From positions 2,790,001 through 2,854,000 of the forward strand of contig NC_089429.1 of assembly GCF_026210795.1 (NCBI RefSeq): a stretch of 64,000 nt of DNA. Reading direction: 5' to 3'. The DNA comes from Rhizophagus irregularis. Its lineage: Eukaryota; Glomeromycota; Glomeromycetes; Glomerales; Glomeraceae. Shown in pieces: positions 33,301 to 44,914 of this stretch. A model generated the notes under the pieces. The model saw only the letters and a list, made by a program, of their open reading frames with translations, searched no databases and was not told where the DNA came from. How positions within the stretch are numbered: the stretch's first letter is position 1; every line of letters starts with the position of its first letter. The position numbers were made by a program, and so were the translations under genes.

Positions 33301-36300
33301 ATGGGTGACCCACAAACATACTTTGAAGAACACGCAACCTGGTCGTTGATTTCTTTCTTGCAATACAGACGACAGTATGCAAAAGATTTCACAAGAGATA
33401 AACTTAAAGAGCATAGGAAATATACGAAAGAACTTGATAAAATTATTTCAAATAATGAATCAAAGGAGAAATGTGATCAAGCTCAAAAATGTCTTAACGA
33501 CTTTGATGTACGTGTTTTTATATAAATATTTATCAATTAACTAAGATAGAAGCCCTGAGTAGCTGGCTGACTGCGTCTCGGCCAGTGATAGTGAACCGCG
33601 CCTTCCCTCGGGGAATAGACTGCGCCTCTATTTCCATGTTGCAACTAGGAACTGCGTCTTTCTGGTTGTTAGACTGCGTCTCGTTTCATGGAATATATCT
33701 CCTATTCCTTTGATTATAATGATAAGTTTTGGTTATTTGATTAGACTCATATATTCTCTGTTTTATAAGGACGAGAAATCATCTCCAGACGTAGAAGCTT
33801 TTTGGATATCGGACACGATATATCTTACCAAGGTGAACAGATTACTATCTATAGATTCTTATTTTAACGAGAAATTGACTTAACCATACTTAATAGTTAA
33901 ACTATGCAAAATCTGCGTTGGATAAAACCGTCGAAGAAGCAAAGGAAATACGAACAATTGTGTCTGATGAAACGATATCCATACTAAGAGACGGTGTAAG
34001 TTATTCTGTGAGAGTATATGTGCATTTTTTTTTAACCTTGTTGTTTATCCATAATGAATTACTGTGCAATTTTGGTACTAGAACACTGTTCCGCATGTTA
34101 AGACTCCTGAATCGAAGCGAGCGCCAGATAGTGATAGTGAAAGCAACGAAAAGGTTAGTATAAATGTAACACAGATAATGTATTATACAAAGGTTTATGT
34201 GTATATTAATTTTATATATTTCACAAGCCAGGAAAGCGCACAAAGACCGAAGATGATGAGTATCATGATGATGATGAATCAGAGCGAGCGCCAGATAGTG
34301 ATAGTGAAAGCAACGAAAAGGTTAGTATAAATGTAACATAGATAATGTATTATACAAAGGTTTATGTGTATATTAATTTTATATATTTCACAAGCCAGGA
34401 AAGCGCACAAAGACCGAAGATGATGAGTATCATGATGATGATGAATCAGAGCGAGCGCCAGATAGTGATAGTGAAAGCAACGAAAAGGTTAGTATAAATG
34501 TAACACAGATAATGTATTATACAAAGGTTTATGTGTATATTAATTTTATATATTTCACAAGCCAGGAAAGCGCACAAAGACCGAAGATGATGAGTATCAT
34601 GATGATGATGAATCAGAGCGAGCGCCAGATAGTGATAGTGAAAGCAACGAAAAGGTTAGTATAAATGTAACATAGATAATGTATTATACAAAGGTTTATG
34701 TGTATATTAATTTTATATATTTCACAAGCCAAGAAAGCGCACAGAGACCGAAGATGATGAGTATCATGATGACGAATCAGAAAGTGATGAAAGTGACGAT
34801 GAATGTGAGTTAAGCTAAGCGTGGAAGAAATGGGATTTGACGAGTACGTTGATCGAAATGATCAACCTGTAAGTATATTTTTTTCTTAAGGTTGATTGTA
34901 AGTACGATTTTTTTAAAACAATAATCGTTTTATAGTTCATTTTCAAAACAAAAAACATACCGTCACTATTTGAGTCATATCGATCCAAAGCGTTAGCTCA
35001 TGCGCAAAATTCTGGTCTGATAATGACGAAAAATTATCACGAAATATTGTAGGTAGAACTTTTAAATGTAATGTCTTTTTAATGATTAACTTTGCTGATG
35101 GAGGTTGATTATTATTTTTTTTTTGAAAATTCAGGAGTCTATCCCATATTCTTTTATTACAAATGGATAATTATTCGGAAACGCAAGTAAAAACGTTCTC
35201 TAGGGAAACGCTCGAAGATCTTAGAAAGGATATTAAATCAAAGTTAATCGGAAAAGAAAAAGTAACAAGGGACGTAAAATCAATCCTACAAGAGTGCATT
35301 GAGGTTCGTATTTTTTTATTATCATCATTCTTTTGCAATGTTCCCTTTACTGACTATCTTGCTTAGATTGCTCTTGACGATAATGATGGTGGATTACACG
35401 AACTTCGCGAAACCATCACTGAATCTTTTTCGAAAAAATTTAATTCAACAGCAGAGAAAGAATTTCTTCGACGAATGAAGTTTCTCTTTGAACATCTGTA
35501 AGTTTTGATATCTCTTAGTTAAGCAACTTTTTGAAATGGCTGTTAACAAGATTTTTTCTTGCTACTTTGCAGGTCTTATACTATCCCATTACATCCATTG
35601 AAAGAAATTATAAGCGAAGGGACACTTGTGGCGAATATAATAAGTCCGGTGTTACGAATTTTTTTTCATGACTCATACATATATCCCACGATATGGCCGA
35701 ACACATCCAGCACCAGCGCAAAGGTCCGAAAACTTGCCATCGGTGATCCTTCCCGGGCTAAACAACCCGATATGATCGGGAAAATTGTCAATAATGGTAC
35801 TTATATAAAAAACAGTTAATCATAAAAAATACAAATAAATCTGTTCTAATTATTTCTTTAACATAAACAGGAAAATTTGTTTATGAATCGATGTTCGGTG
35901 AGGTGACGGGAGAAGGAAAAAATAACACGGAAAAAAAGAATCTAATCGACCTGGTTAGATTGGGGATATTTATGAAAGATTCCCTTGATAATATTTCGCG
36001 TAAGACCGGTGTCAATCGGATTTTCGGTTGGCAAGTTATTGGTAAGCTGGTCTTCCAGGAACGCTTGTTTTAACTAACTTATCCTACCTAATTAATGATT
36101 CTTCATGTAATAAATAGTGACAAAGTGGACCGGTTATATGATGACATTAATTAGTCCAGGGATTTACGTTATGGTTGACACTGGTAGTGTAGATCTTCCA
36201 AGATCTTTCGAAGTATGCAATACGTTTCTATCTGGTCTGGATACGCTGTTTGCATTTCAGGTATAACTTAGGAATATCAATATTACTTGTTAATTCTGTA

Positions 36301-36471
36301 TAAATGACTAATTCAAAACTGTTCCTCTAGATAGCATATGAAAAAACAATAATGGATATCCTCTCAATTATGAATAAAAGTGAAGAAGTTGAGAGTAATG
36401 ATAATTTTAAAGGATGGCGTCGATCAACACTTGGAACACCATCGTTCAAAAAAATTGTGAAGTTCAAATAA
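33301..36471 (+). CDS. 15-exon lineage-specific gene, possible PD-(D/E)XK-like C-terminus
   Basis: Exons by splice sites and phase: 33301-33507, 33897-33995, 34082-34153, 34228-34320, 34395-34487, 34562-34654, 34729-34868, 34936-35048, 35135-35303, 35367-35497, 35573-35796, 35871-36041, 36118-36260 and 36331-36471 (TAA). The seventh may be two exons. All junctions are GT..AG and in phase except inside 34729-34868, where the frame slips by one base near 34805. The product is about 630 aa: a helical N-terminus (MGDPQTYFEEHATWSLISFL), an acidic region made of repeated PGKRTKTEDDEYHDDDESER units, a helical middle, and a C-terminal domain with KQPDMIGKIV, MFGEVTGEG and LVRLGIFMKDSLD. The D...E-x-T layout recalls PD-(D/E)XK nuclease-like folds of fungal repeat families, though the usual Lys after E-x is Thr here (inference). 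Confidence 0.75.
33508..33896 (+). other. 389-nt first intron with a GC-rich repeated insert
   Basis: This is the longest intron of the 33.3-kb gene (GTACGT...TTAATAG). The part 33555-33695 is strikingly GC-rich and contains the word NACTGCG(T/C)CTY four times (near 33570, 33618, 33651 and 33682). A short stem CTGGC...GCCAG surrounds the first copy. This could be a small inserted element or an intronic non-coding structure. No tRNA-like cloverleaf could be drawn. Confidence 0.5.
34228..34800 (+). repeat. 167-bp tandem exon+intron duplication
   Basis: A unit of one 93-nt exon (31 codons, phase 0 at both ends) plus one 74-nt intron repeats at starts 34228, 34395, 34562 and 34729, exactly 167 bp apart. 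The first three exon copies are identical to the eye, and the introns differ by about one base (acacag/acatag). The fourth is diverged in its 3' half. The 3' part of the preceding exon (34082-34153) matches the end of the repeat exon. Because 93 is a multiple of three and phases match, copy number can change without breaking the frame. Confidence 0.9.
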
Positions 36472-36687
36472 CTATCAAATAAGATATTACTTGTTAATAG
36501 AACATATATTTACGTAATATTAATCAACTAATTATATTCTATATCAGCTGTTTCTTTCTTTTTCAATATTAATAAAGTTGTTTGCTCGCAATCCGGTTTT
36601 AATTTTCATGAATTGACCTTACTATATATATATAATACGCACATTATATTTATAAAATGCATATATACAAAAAGACAGAATCAAACC

Positions 36688-37374
36688 TTATTTGTCCAAT
36701 TTCAGGGGTATATCCCAACCTAATCTAGTTGTGAGAGGATCATCAGTTGCTTTAGTAAAATCGAAGACCACAAAATTCCGATCTCGCAAATGTTTGTCAA
36801 TAATCTTGGAAGCTTTTTTAGAGTTATCCGTATACTGACGTACGATTCTGGCTATATCATCCCGACTTCCCGCCCCTCGAAAAAGGGCTAAATGCGTGAT
36901 ATTCTCACGAATAATTTTAGGAGTTTGTGTATACTTCTGGCTCACGTATATACTTGATACACCTTGATGTCGGCCACTGATAAAATATGGAACAATCCGG
37001 TCCTGAATTTTCTTTGATTCAGCGCAAAGGTCCTCAAAGACTACAACAGTGTTTCTATCTGGTGAGAACTTAGTTATATCTGGAATTGCACCTGCTTTTA
37101 ATGCACGAAATGTCACGTTCTCCCGATATGTTTTTGGGCCCTTCGAAAAAATTTCGTAACAGTTTTTCACTAATACCCATTTGGGCTCATGGATATGCTT
37201 TCCGATTAAGACTAGATCATCATTTTTGACATACCGCTCCCCTTTCTTTTCCTTGAACAAACGTTGAATTTTATTTCCAAGAAGAAGATTAAGAATCATA
37301 TTGGTTTTTCCACTGTCTGATCCACCGCAAATTAACAAACGAAAGGGAAACGCAGGACTGGCAGGGTGATTCAT
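36688..37374 (-). mobile_element. A32-type packaging ATPase ORF, virus-like fossil
   Basis: A 228-codon ORF of a FtsK/HerA-type genome-packaging ATPase. It has a Walker A-like [19 protein letters not shown] near residue 12, Walker B-like [10 protein letters not shown] near residue 107, and the following [16 protein letters not shown] block that is typical of A32-like ATPases of Polintons and nucleocytoplasmic large DNA viruses. The ORF looks whole. No capsid, protease or polymerase gene of such an element is visible in the window, so it is an isolated piece. It converges on the 33.3-kb gene, about 215 bp from its end. Confidence 0.75.
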
Positions 37375-37416
37375 ATTCTTTGAATTTTTGGTCTCGTTAA
37401 GATGGTATATATGTTG

Positions 37417-37862
37417 TGCGTCAAGTGTCGATTTGCGTCAGATGCAGCTGACGTGCGTCAGATGTAAATTGATACTTGACAATAAAGTTTTCCTATAGTA
37501 AAAAATTTTTTTTACTAATAAAATTATTTTTTTATTCCGTAAGTAAATTTGTTTGTTACAATAAATTACACATATTGTGAAAATTTTATGGCTATTTAAC
37601 CTATGTTTAATTAAATATTGTAAATTTACTTGAAAAAACTTGTAATTTATTAATATTTTGAATGAAGTGTTTTCCATGAAACTGAGTCTAATCAATTTAA
37701 TATTACAGGTTTACATATTTTTTAACAAGATTAATAAACTTATTTAATAAAGAAATTTAGTTTAAGTTTGAAAATTTTAATTTAATTATAACTTAATTTT
37801 GCATATTTTATATCACAAGTGACGCGCGTCAGGTATCAATCTACGTTTGACAGCATAAGTAA
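37417..37862. mobile_element. possible MITE with GCGTCAG-rich ends
   Basis: Left block gcgtcaagtgtcgatttgcg, then tcagatg and a second tgcgtcagatgtaaattgat. Right block tgacgcgcgtcaggtatcaa, then tctacgtttgacagc. The outer words can be paired as imperfect inverted repeats (gtcaag.gt.gattt against gtcaaacgtagatt). The interior is AT-rich with no supported gene. No target duplication is certain. It lies just upstream of the packaging-ATPase ORF and may instead be its old promoter region. Confidence 0.3.
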
Positions 37863-38115
37863 AAATCGGTGTTATTGGCTAATTTATTTGTCACGTGATT
37901 CAATTTACGTGATCAGCAAATATATGTAACGCGTTATTTTAAAAAAAGGAAAAAAGGCTTAGATATATATCACATAATAACACATATTCAAATTTTTTAT
38001 GGAAGTTCAGCAGTCTTTTCTCAACCAAGATCCGGTTTCAGTTTGAATAGATCTGACTTTAGGTTAGATTTCTCTTAATAGTGATGACAAGAGGTTTTTA
38101 TAAGTGAAATAATGG

Positions 38116-39021
38116 ACCTTGTGCCGTTTGTGGACTGCAAAATGCAAATGAAAAGTTCCAAAAATTAACCTCAGAGGCACTTACAAAAGTGCAAAACAGT
38201 ACTGCAGTTCCTTCGTTAACAGTTCAATTGCAAGTGAATGATCAACTTTGTATAAAACATTATAATGAACTTGTTTCTTATAAGCGTAACATATCAAAAT
38301 CCAAGAGAAAATGTGCTGATAAAGATTTATCTTACAAAGGAGTAAAAAACGTTTGCTTAAGAGAAGATGTGTATTATGATTTATTGAATAATACAAGCAG
38401 TCTAGAAGTATTACATCAACGTGTTAAAGACTTAGAATTGGAATTGAAAGAATATGTAATTAAGGCACAAGAAACTTTTAGTAATGGTAATGTTAAAATG
38501 CATTAGTGTATTAGCATTATTATTAATTAAATTAAATACGAATAGAAACTACAAGATTTTCACAATTCTTTGGTGATCAAGTGGCTCGTATGACAAGTAT
38601 ACTATACCAATATCAAAAAGAAGGGAATTTACCTATTTTTGATCCAATAAAATTTGTGGAATTAATCGAAAGTTGTGATATCAAGATGCGGGAGTTTTTT
38701 GATATTTTATTTCAATCCATGAATCCTACACAGAAAAATCAGGCAACACAACGGATGCTTAAGCAAAAAGTAATGATGTTATACTATCAAATGGCAGCAT
38801 TGCGTAATAAGCAAGTTAGTGGAACAAAAACAGCTGTAGGACTTCTTATGGTGGGATCAAGAACTTCAAAAAATGGCATTAACACTTTAGCCAATATGGG
38901 GATGAGTTCAACATATTGTCATGGGATATTTTTTTTTTCTATTTTTTTTTATTTTTATTGTTTTTATTTTTATTTATTTCTATTTTTATTTTTTTTGTTA
39001 TTTTTAGTTATTTTTAGATAA
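38116..39021 (+). pseudogene. unrecognised gene with CxxC motif, 3' truncated
   Basis: From about 38116 the translation gives NGPCAVCGLQNANEKFQKLT, a CxxC motif at the start of a lysine-rich protein with QLCIKHYNELVSYKRNISKS and a coiled-coil-like SLEVLHQRVKDLELELKEYV, ending at 38504. A second frame (38581-39021) has PIFDPIKFVELIESCDIKMR and QRMLKQKVMMLYYQMAALRN, and ends in a poly-Phe/Tyr tail translated from a T-rich tract that is not native. I think these are parts of one multi-copy family member, with an intron or break at 38505-38580 and a truncated end. No start codon fits in frame at the 5' side. Function unknown. Confidence 0.4.
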
Positions 39022-39129
39022 ATTACTTGTAGTTGTTTTTGGTTGTTCATAGATTAGATAAAAAGCGGAAGCTTAGCGATATAAAGTAGCTGAATACAAG
39101 TGGCTGTATAGACAAATGTGCCCAGATCA

Positions 39130-40985
39130 CCACAATTGGCTGGGAAACGATATTGGTCAGGAGATGATTATGTCCGAAGGACAGAATCATCCTAAAAATT
39201 TAATGTTATATAAAGGACCAGTGTTGATAGATAGTATAGTTCAGTTTAGATTCGTCTAGTTTTATTGTTATATATAAGATAGATATTGGGATATTACAGA
39301 GCGCCAGTTGAGGGAGTAATATCATATTCTTTTTATTAATGAATAAACTTGTCGATTTGCTTCTGAATTATTGATACATGTTTTATCACATTTTATCACA
39401 TTATTTATTATTGATTATTATTGACTTATTATCATTTATTAACACTTGTTAACTACATCACTAATTTACTACATATATTTACGATTAGTTATTATTGTAA
39501 ACATACTATCCGATTTACCCCTAATCCATTATATCATTCATTATCGACTATTCATATATACACTTTTACCTTATCGATTAATATACATCGTTATATTACC
39601 TTACCACTAATAAACTGATTCTTTTTTTCTATCTGTTACTACCTACCAAACGTCATAAATTGGTGGTAACAATTTGGTGCTCCTTATAAGGATCAGCCCT
39701 TACTACTTTGTATAATCGATTACAAATTATTATTTGCACAAATTCAGATATATACCTGGTGGCATCGCACCTTTGACCATGTTGAACAAGTCACTTTTTA
39801 TCACCATGATCCTATCTGTGCCCATTGTAATCCGCTTAATCAAAACACGATACAGTTTAACCATTTTTGGAACTGATATTCTATCGAGAATCTGGCACTT
39901 GGATATACTAGCTGTACACAACAAGTGTTAATAAACCTCAATAATTCCATAACAGTTGCTGAAACTTGGGAAGCTATCTATTCAATAGTTTTCAGTATCC
40001 AATATTCTATCAAGCCCTCAACCTTACACCTAGCTTCGACAAAGAGTTATATAACACCATATTCTTACCGTTCATTTAATTAGATGACTCTTGAGCTATA
40101 GTATTAGTGAAACAGCGCTTAACAACTGATACTGACGAGTCCACCAATAGTTTTGATACGCTAAACGATTTTAGGCCGCTGTTTAACGGTGGTATAGTAT
40201 TGGGACTGATGACTCCAGGACTATTATTTACCGACGAATATCTACATATTGAAAATCTTTTTAAAGAAAGACCAGTAAAATTATATTTAACGACGAAGAT
40301 TTAAATCTTAATCAACTATTTTCCAAACCAGAACCTGTTGAACTATTATTTGCCGACGAAGATTTACATCTCAATCAATTATTTGAAAAACCAGAAGTAC
40401 CCAGAATGGCAGCTCTTGGCGGAAGATTTAATCCTAATATTTTGTTGAACGCCCTAAATAACTTAACGAATGCCCTGGGAGTTGGAAAGAATAATTGGGT
40501 GAATGTTAACAACGCCGTAAATACGCTAAACGCTATCCTAGTGGCTAATAATAATGCGTTGCAAACCTGTGAAACTCAGGCAGCACAAATACTGAGTGAC
40601 CTTTTATGGAGAAAATCAAGATCCAATCGCCTGGTTAAACGAGTTTAACTTATCCTGTGCGACTAATGGATGGAATAACGCTCAAAACTTCAAATAGTCC
40701 CGGTTAAAAGGAGTGGCTGTTGTGTGGTATCAAATGGTAGCCAGAAACCCCATTAATGTCTGGGATGGTGCTGCTAATAATAACACATTCGAATATGTCT
40801 TTAAACAATGTTTTAGAACGCTTGCTTTAGTTGAATTATGGTCGCCACCAGGATTAGGCAATAATGTAACGAACGATGAATCGGTTGATCAGTACACGTC
40901 ATCAATCCAGGAGTTATATCAATGAATTAATGACAGAGCATTTACTTACCCTAACATGTCGCTGTTAAACCTTTTGGTGATCAAA
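39130..40985 (+). mobile_element. LTR retrotransposon fossil: LTR-like region and gag
   Basis: A region ending near 39660 (with polyadenylation-like signals and a following ggtggtaacaatttggtgct, which resembles a primer-binding context) precedes plus-strand gag-like frames. Recognisable parts are MAALGGRFNPNILLNALNNL and the downstream WYQMVARNPINVWDGA region. Only the 5' part of the element is present; no enzymes follow. It is broken in several places. The family is likely Ty3-like. Confidence 0.6.
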
Positions 40986-40987
40986 CC

Positions 40988-41667
40988 TTACCATCGGAAA
41001 ATTTTTTAAGATGCAGAACTGCAGAGATCTGTAAAATTAGCAGATCTCTGCATTTTTTTTGTGAATTTATGCAGAAGTCTGCGATTTTGCATATTTCTAC
41101 TTTTTATTTTTTACAAAATTATGCAATAATCTGCAATTTTGCAAGTTTCCAATTTTTTATGTATCATTTTTACGGTAATCTGCGATTTTGCAGATTTCCG
41201 CTTTTATTTTTTACAAAATTATGCAATAATCTGCAATTTTGCAAGTTTCCAATTTTTTATGTATCATTTCTGCGGTAATCTGCGATTTTGCAGATTTCTG
41301 CTTTTATTTTTTACAAAATTATGCAATAATCTGCAATTTTGCAAGTTTCCAATTTTTTATGTATGAATTTCTGCGGTAATCGCAATTTTGCAGATTTCTG
41401 CTTTATGTGAAATTTATGTGGAAGTCTGCAATTTTGCAGATTTTTGCTTTTTTTTCATTAAAATATCAGTTCGATCTGCAATTTCATCATTGATTTAATA
41501 TTTAAACTTTAATTAACTCTAACTTGATTTAATACTTAAATGATTTTTTCTACAATACTCTTAAAAAAAAAAACTTTACAAGACTTTAAAAAAATAATTT
41601 TTTCTACAACACTTAGTTATTACTAAAGAAAAAAACTTTGTGAAATAATTTTTCTACAACACCTTTT
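40988..41667. repeat. TGCAGAT-rich repeat region with Plavaka-type end
   Basis: Begins catcggaaaattttttaaga followed by tgcagaactgcagagatctg, the same end as the Plavaka element that follows. From 41095 to 41410 a unit of about 120 bp (acaaaattatgcaataatct, gcaattttgcaagtttccaa) is repeated about three times, with TCTGC(G/A)ATTTTGCAGA words throughout. Probably a solo or non-autonomous left end of the same transposon family. ORFs here are simple-sequence translations. Confidence 0.6.
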
Positions 41668-43275
41668 CATCGGAAAATTTTTTGGGGTGCAGATCTGCAC
41701 AGATCTGCAGGTGACATTTTTGCACAGATCTGCAACCCTGTTGGCAGTCTTTGGAAAAAAAAATTCATCAAAAACTGCGCAGAATTTCAAGAAACAAAAT
41801 TCTGCGAAAATTTTTAAAAAATAAATAATGAAATTCTGCGAAGATTATAAAAAAACAAATAACGAAATTCTGCGAAGATTTTTAAAAAATAAATATTCGA
41901 AATAATTCAAATATATTTAATTTCACTGATCATCACAATTATTACAAACAATTTTATATATAGTAATTTATTTAATATGTAATTTATTTAATAAAATATA
42001 TTCAAAAAAAATTGAAGAATTTCAAATACAAATTTCCGAATTCTGAAAATTAATGTAATACGAAGAAATTTGACAAATGTTAAGAGAATTTCGAATCTAA
42101 ACTCTTGAGCTGTAAATTTTTTTGATTTAGATTAGTAAAATAAATTAACGCGGTGTAAAAATCATTATATACCAGATAATAACTTTGACTTACTAATTCT
42201 TCGTAACTACTACTATTACCATCATCAGCATCGCTCGATTCTTCAATTATAGACGAAATTTCTGGACTTTGTTCTGAATCTTCTTTCGCCGCTAACTCCT
42301 GCAACAAATGCGGAGTTACAGTAACTTTATTTTTGATCGATTGCTGATAATTGATTATACATTAATATTTGCGAAATATTTTAAAATTTTTAACTTCAAA
42401 ATACTGATGAACGTTATTATTACCATAAAAAAATCAACTCTCTTTAAAACTAACTTGTCGTTGCATTTAATCCCAGGGCTACTGGGATTTAAGACAATAT
42501 CGCAGATAGGCGAAATACATCCCAGGTGTTAGGAGCATGCCTTCGTATGATTTGATAATAGAAGAGGTTATTTTCGTGAGAATACCTTGATTTTCAAAAA
42601 GTTCTCGATATGCTTCTCGCGTTTTTGCATTTTTTTTCCATTCAGCAATCTTTTTAGAGGACGCACTGCTATCCACACGTTTTAACTTCTGCTCACCGAA
42701 GTTAGAAAACATAGTATTTCAAATATTTGCCGCTAAATCATTTCGCTTACTTCGGCATTTGTTTTTTATCTTAATAATCAAATAATTTCGGATTATTATT
42801 ATTATTATTATTATTGATTATTATTAATGATTTCACGTACTTCTGGTAATAACTTTGATTCGAATAGGGAAACCCACGTATTTCTTCCAAGATTTTCAAT
42901 ATAATGACTGGCATGTTCAGCGAGGTATTTCTCTAAAGCTTCACGGTACTCTGTATCTGAAGGAAATAGGATCTTTAGAATAAGTTCTTTGGACACCTTT
43001 TTATATGCGCGCTGTAAAGATAATCAGTTATTTTTAAATATCTTGAGATCAAATAAAGTTGCTAAATCTATTAAAGTAACTTACATTCCAAAATTCATCC
43101 GAAAGCTCGTTGACCACCACAAGTCTCTGTATCGTTTGAGAATCTAATCGTTGTTGCTCACTAATACGTCGGCACAATCGATATATTGAAGTGATTTTTT
43201 CGTCTAATAATTTCATAGTATAGTTGAATTTCTCGATTGTAAGGTAACGTTCGTCACGTTCTTCGAAGTTACAAT

Positions 43276-43519
43276 TAAGGTTGCTTGTCTAAACCTCTTC
43301 AAAATCCTACGATTAGTTTCATCAAAATTTTACTATAGATTTATTATAGTTTCGGCAGAGTTTCGGCAGTTTCGGCATTTATAATAAGTTTCGGCAGTTT
43401 CGCCTTTCTCCAAAGTTTTGCCAGTTTTTTAATATAACTTTAATATAGTTTCGGCAGAATTTCGCTTTTCGGCGAAACGCCATCTTGCCTAAACCCCTAG
43501 GTTTTGGCAAGCAACCTTA
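43276..43519. mobile_element. 244-bp MITE with perfect 8-bp duplication in a coding exon
   Basis: Inverted ends TAAGGTTGCTTGTCTAAACC (left) and TAAGGTTGCTTGCCAAAACC (right, complement). Identical octamers GTTACAAT flank it at 43268-43275 and 43520-43527. The interior has repeated gtttcggcagtttcg words. The flanking coding sequence stays in one frame when the element and one octamer are discounted. hAT-type by duplication length. Confidence 0.9.
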
Positions 43520-43792
43520 GTTACAATATTCGTCATCAATTTGCATAGGTGTGATAGGTGTAGAAGCTCTGATAGGTGTGGGTGCTCTGATAGGTGTGGA
43601 AGTTCTTCGGTTTGAATCATCATCGGGTTTAGTTGGAGAATTTTCAAGATTTCTTGTTGAATTATTACCAACAATAATGGGCGTTAATGATCTACCCCGA
43701 TTTTTTTTTGGCTTGCCACTTTTGATACTTTTTGTAGGATTATTGGATGTTGAAGACTTGAGAATTTCATCTGGAACAACCAACACGAACAG

Positions 43793-44914
43793 GACCCCGA
43801 AGAATACATATAATACTGGGATCCAATTTTGTATAAACTTACTATGTAATTTCTTAATAAGTCATATGTTTGAAATTGTATAACCAAATAGCAGTTATGC
43901 AAAAAGTCAGATTTTTATTTGTATAACAATAATGATTTTTACAATAAGTAAGATTTTCATTTTGTATAACGGATATTAGAATTTTTTTTATATACATTTA
44001 AAATTTTTTAGTTTTTTTTTATTTTTTGTTTAAGAAATTTTTAAGATATTTTTTAAAAAAGAGTTTTTTTATTTGTTTTAAAAAACACTTGAAATATTTT
44101 TTAATAGAAATTGTTTTTTGTTTAAGAAGTTTTTAAAGGTTCGTTTTAAGACATTTTTTTAATAAAAATAAAGAAATTTTTTTACAAAATTAAAAAAAAA
44201 TACATTTTATTACATATCTCGGCATCTAGTGATCATAGAGAAATGAAACACAGCTTATTAGATTCGCCTCAATACAACGAGTCGAATGGTGGTAGTTTTA
44301 TATTTCTAGGCGCGATAGATGCAGAGTTATGTGATAAAATGTAAAAATGCACAGTAGACGAAAATACAAAGTGCCGATGTGTGGTATAGCTCAACATCTA
44401 TCACACCTAGAAACACGAAACTACTACCATTCGATTCGTCTTGTCAAGACGAATCCAACGAGCTGTGTTTCATCTTTTTACGATCACTGGGTGGTGAGAT
44501 ATATAACAAAATGTATTTTCTTTTATTTTGTAATATACATCCAAATTTTTGCATAAAACTTACTATATTATACATATTGGGCATCAATATCTATAAGGTA
44601 TTTAAAATTTTAACATGCAATTTTGTTTAAAAATTTTATTTAAGTTATTTTTTAATAATTTTTTTTAAAAAAAATTTTTAAGTATTTGTTAGAATTTTTA
44701 ATAATATTTATTAAAATTTTCAATAAAATTTATTTGAAATTTTTCTTTAAAAATTTTTTTTTTATATAAACTCAGATTTATAATTGTATAATTTATAATA
44801 AAATTTGAACTTATGTGATGATTTTGTATAAAGCTTCTAATAAAATTAGGTGTATAAAGTTATATTAAAATTTTGGATCTGGATCTGAGTTGTATATGTA
44901 TTCTTCGGGGTCCT
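43793..44914. mobile_element. 1.1-kb element with perfect 8-bp duplication in a coding exon
   Basis: Inverted ends AGGACCCCGAAGAATACATA on both sides (right one as complement), flanked by identical octamers ACACGAAC at 43785-43792 and 44915-44922. The interior is very AT-rich (runs of tttaaaaatttttt) with no transposase, so it is non-autonomous. A smaller fold-back module sits inside it at about 44214-44506. Confidence 0.9.
44214..44506. mobile_element. fold-back MITE module, same family as 6.2-7.1 kb
   Basis: Arms of about 110 bp: left catctagtgatcatagagaa, atgaaacacagc..., attcgcctcaatacaacga and gtcgaatggtggtag; right arm is the complement (ctaccattcgattcgtcttg ... cgatcactgggtggtgagat). 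The same words in the same order build each of the three modules of the fold-back element at 6195-7125. It is nested in the 1.1-kb element at 43793-44914. Confidence 0.8.

Noticed and set aside
33555-33620. GC-rich intron patch as a tRNA gene
   Set aside because: No acceptor stem, no A-box/B-box pair and no cloverleaf could be drawn; only a 5-bp stem is visible.
41069-41366. Overlapping plus-strand ORFs rich in Phe/Cys/Asn
   Set aside because: Translations of the TGCAGAT-rich tandem repeat.
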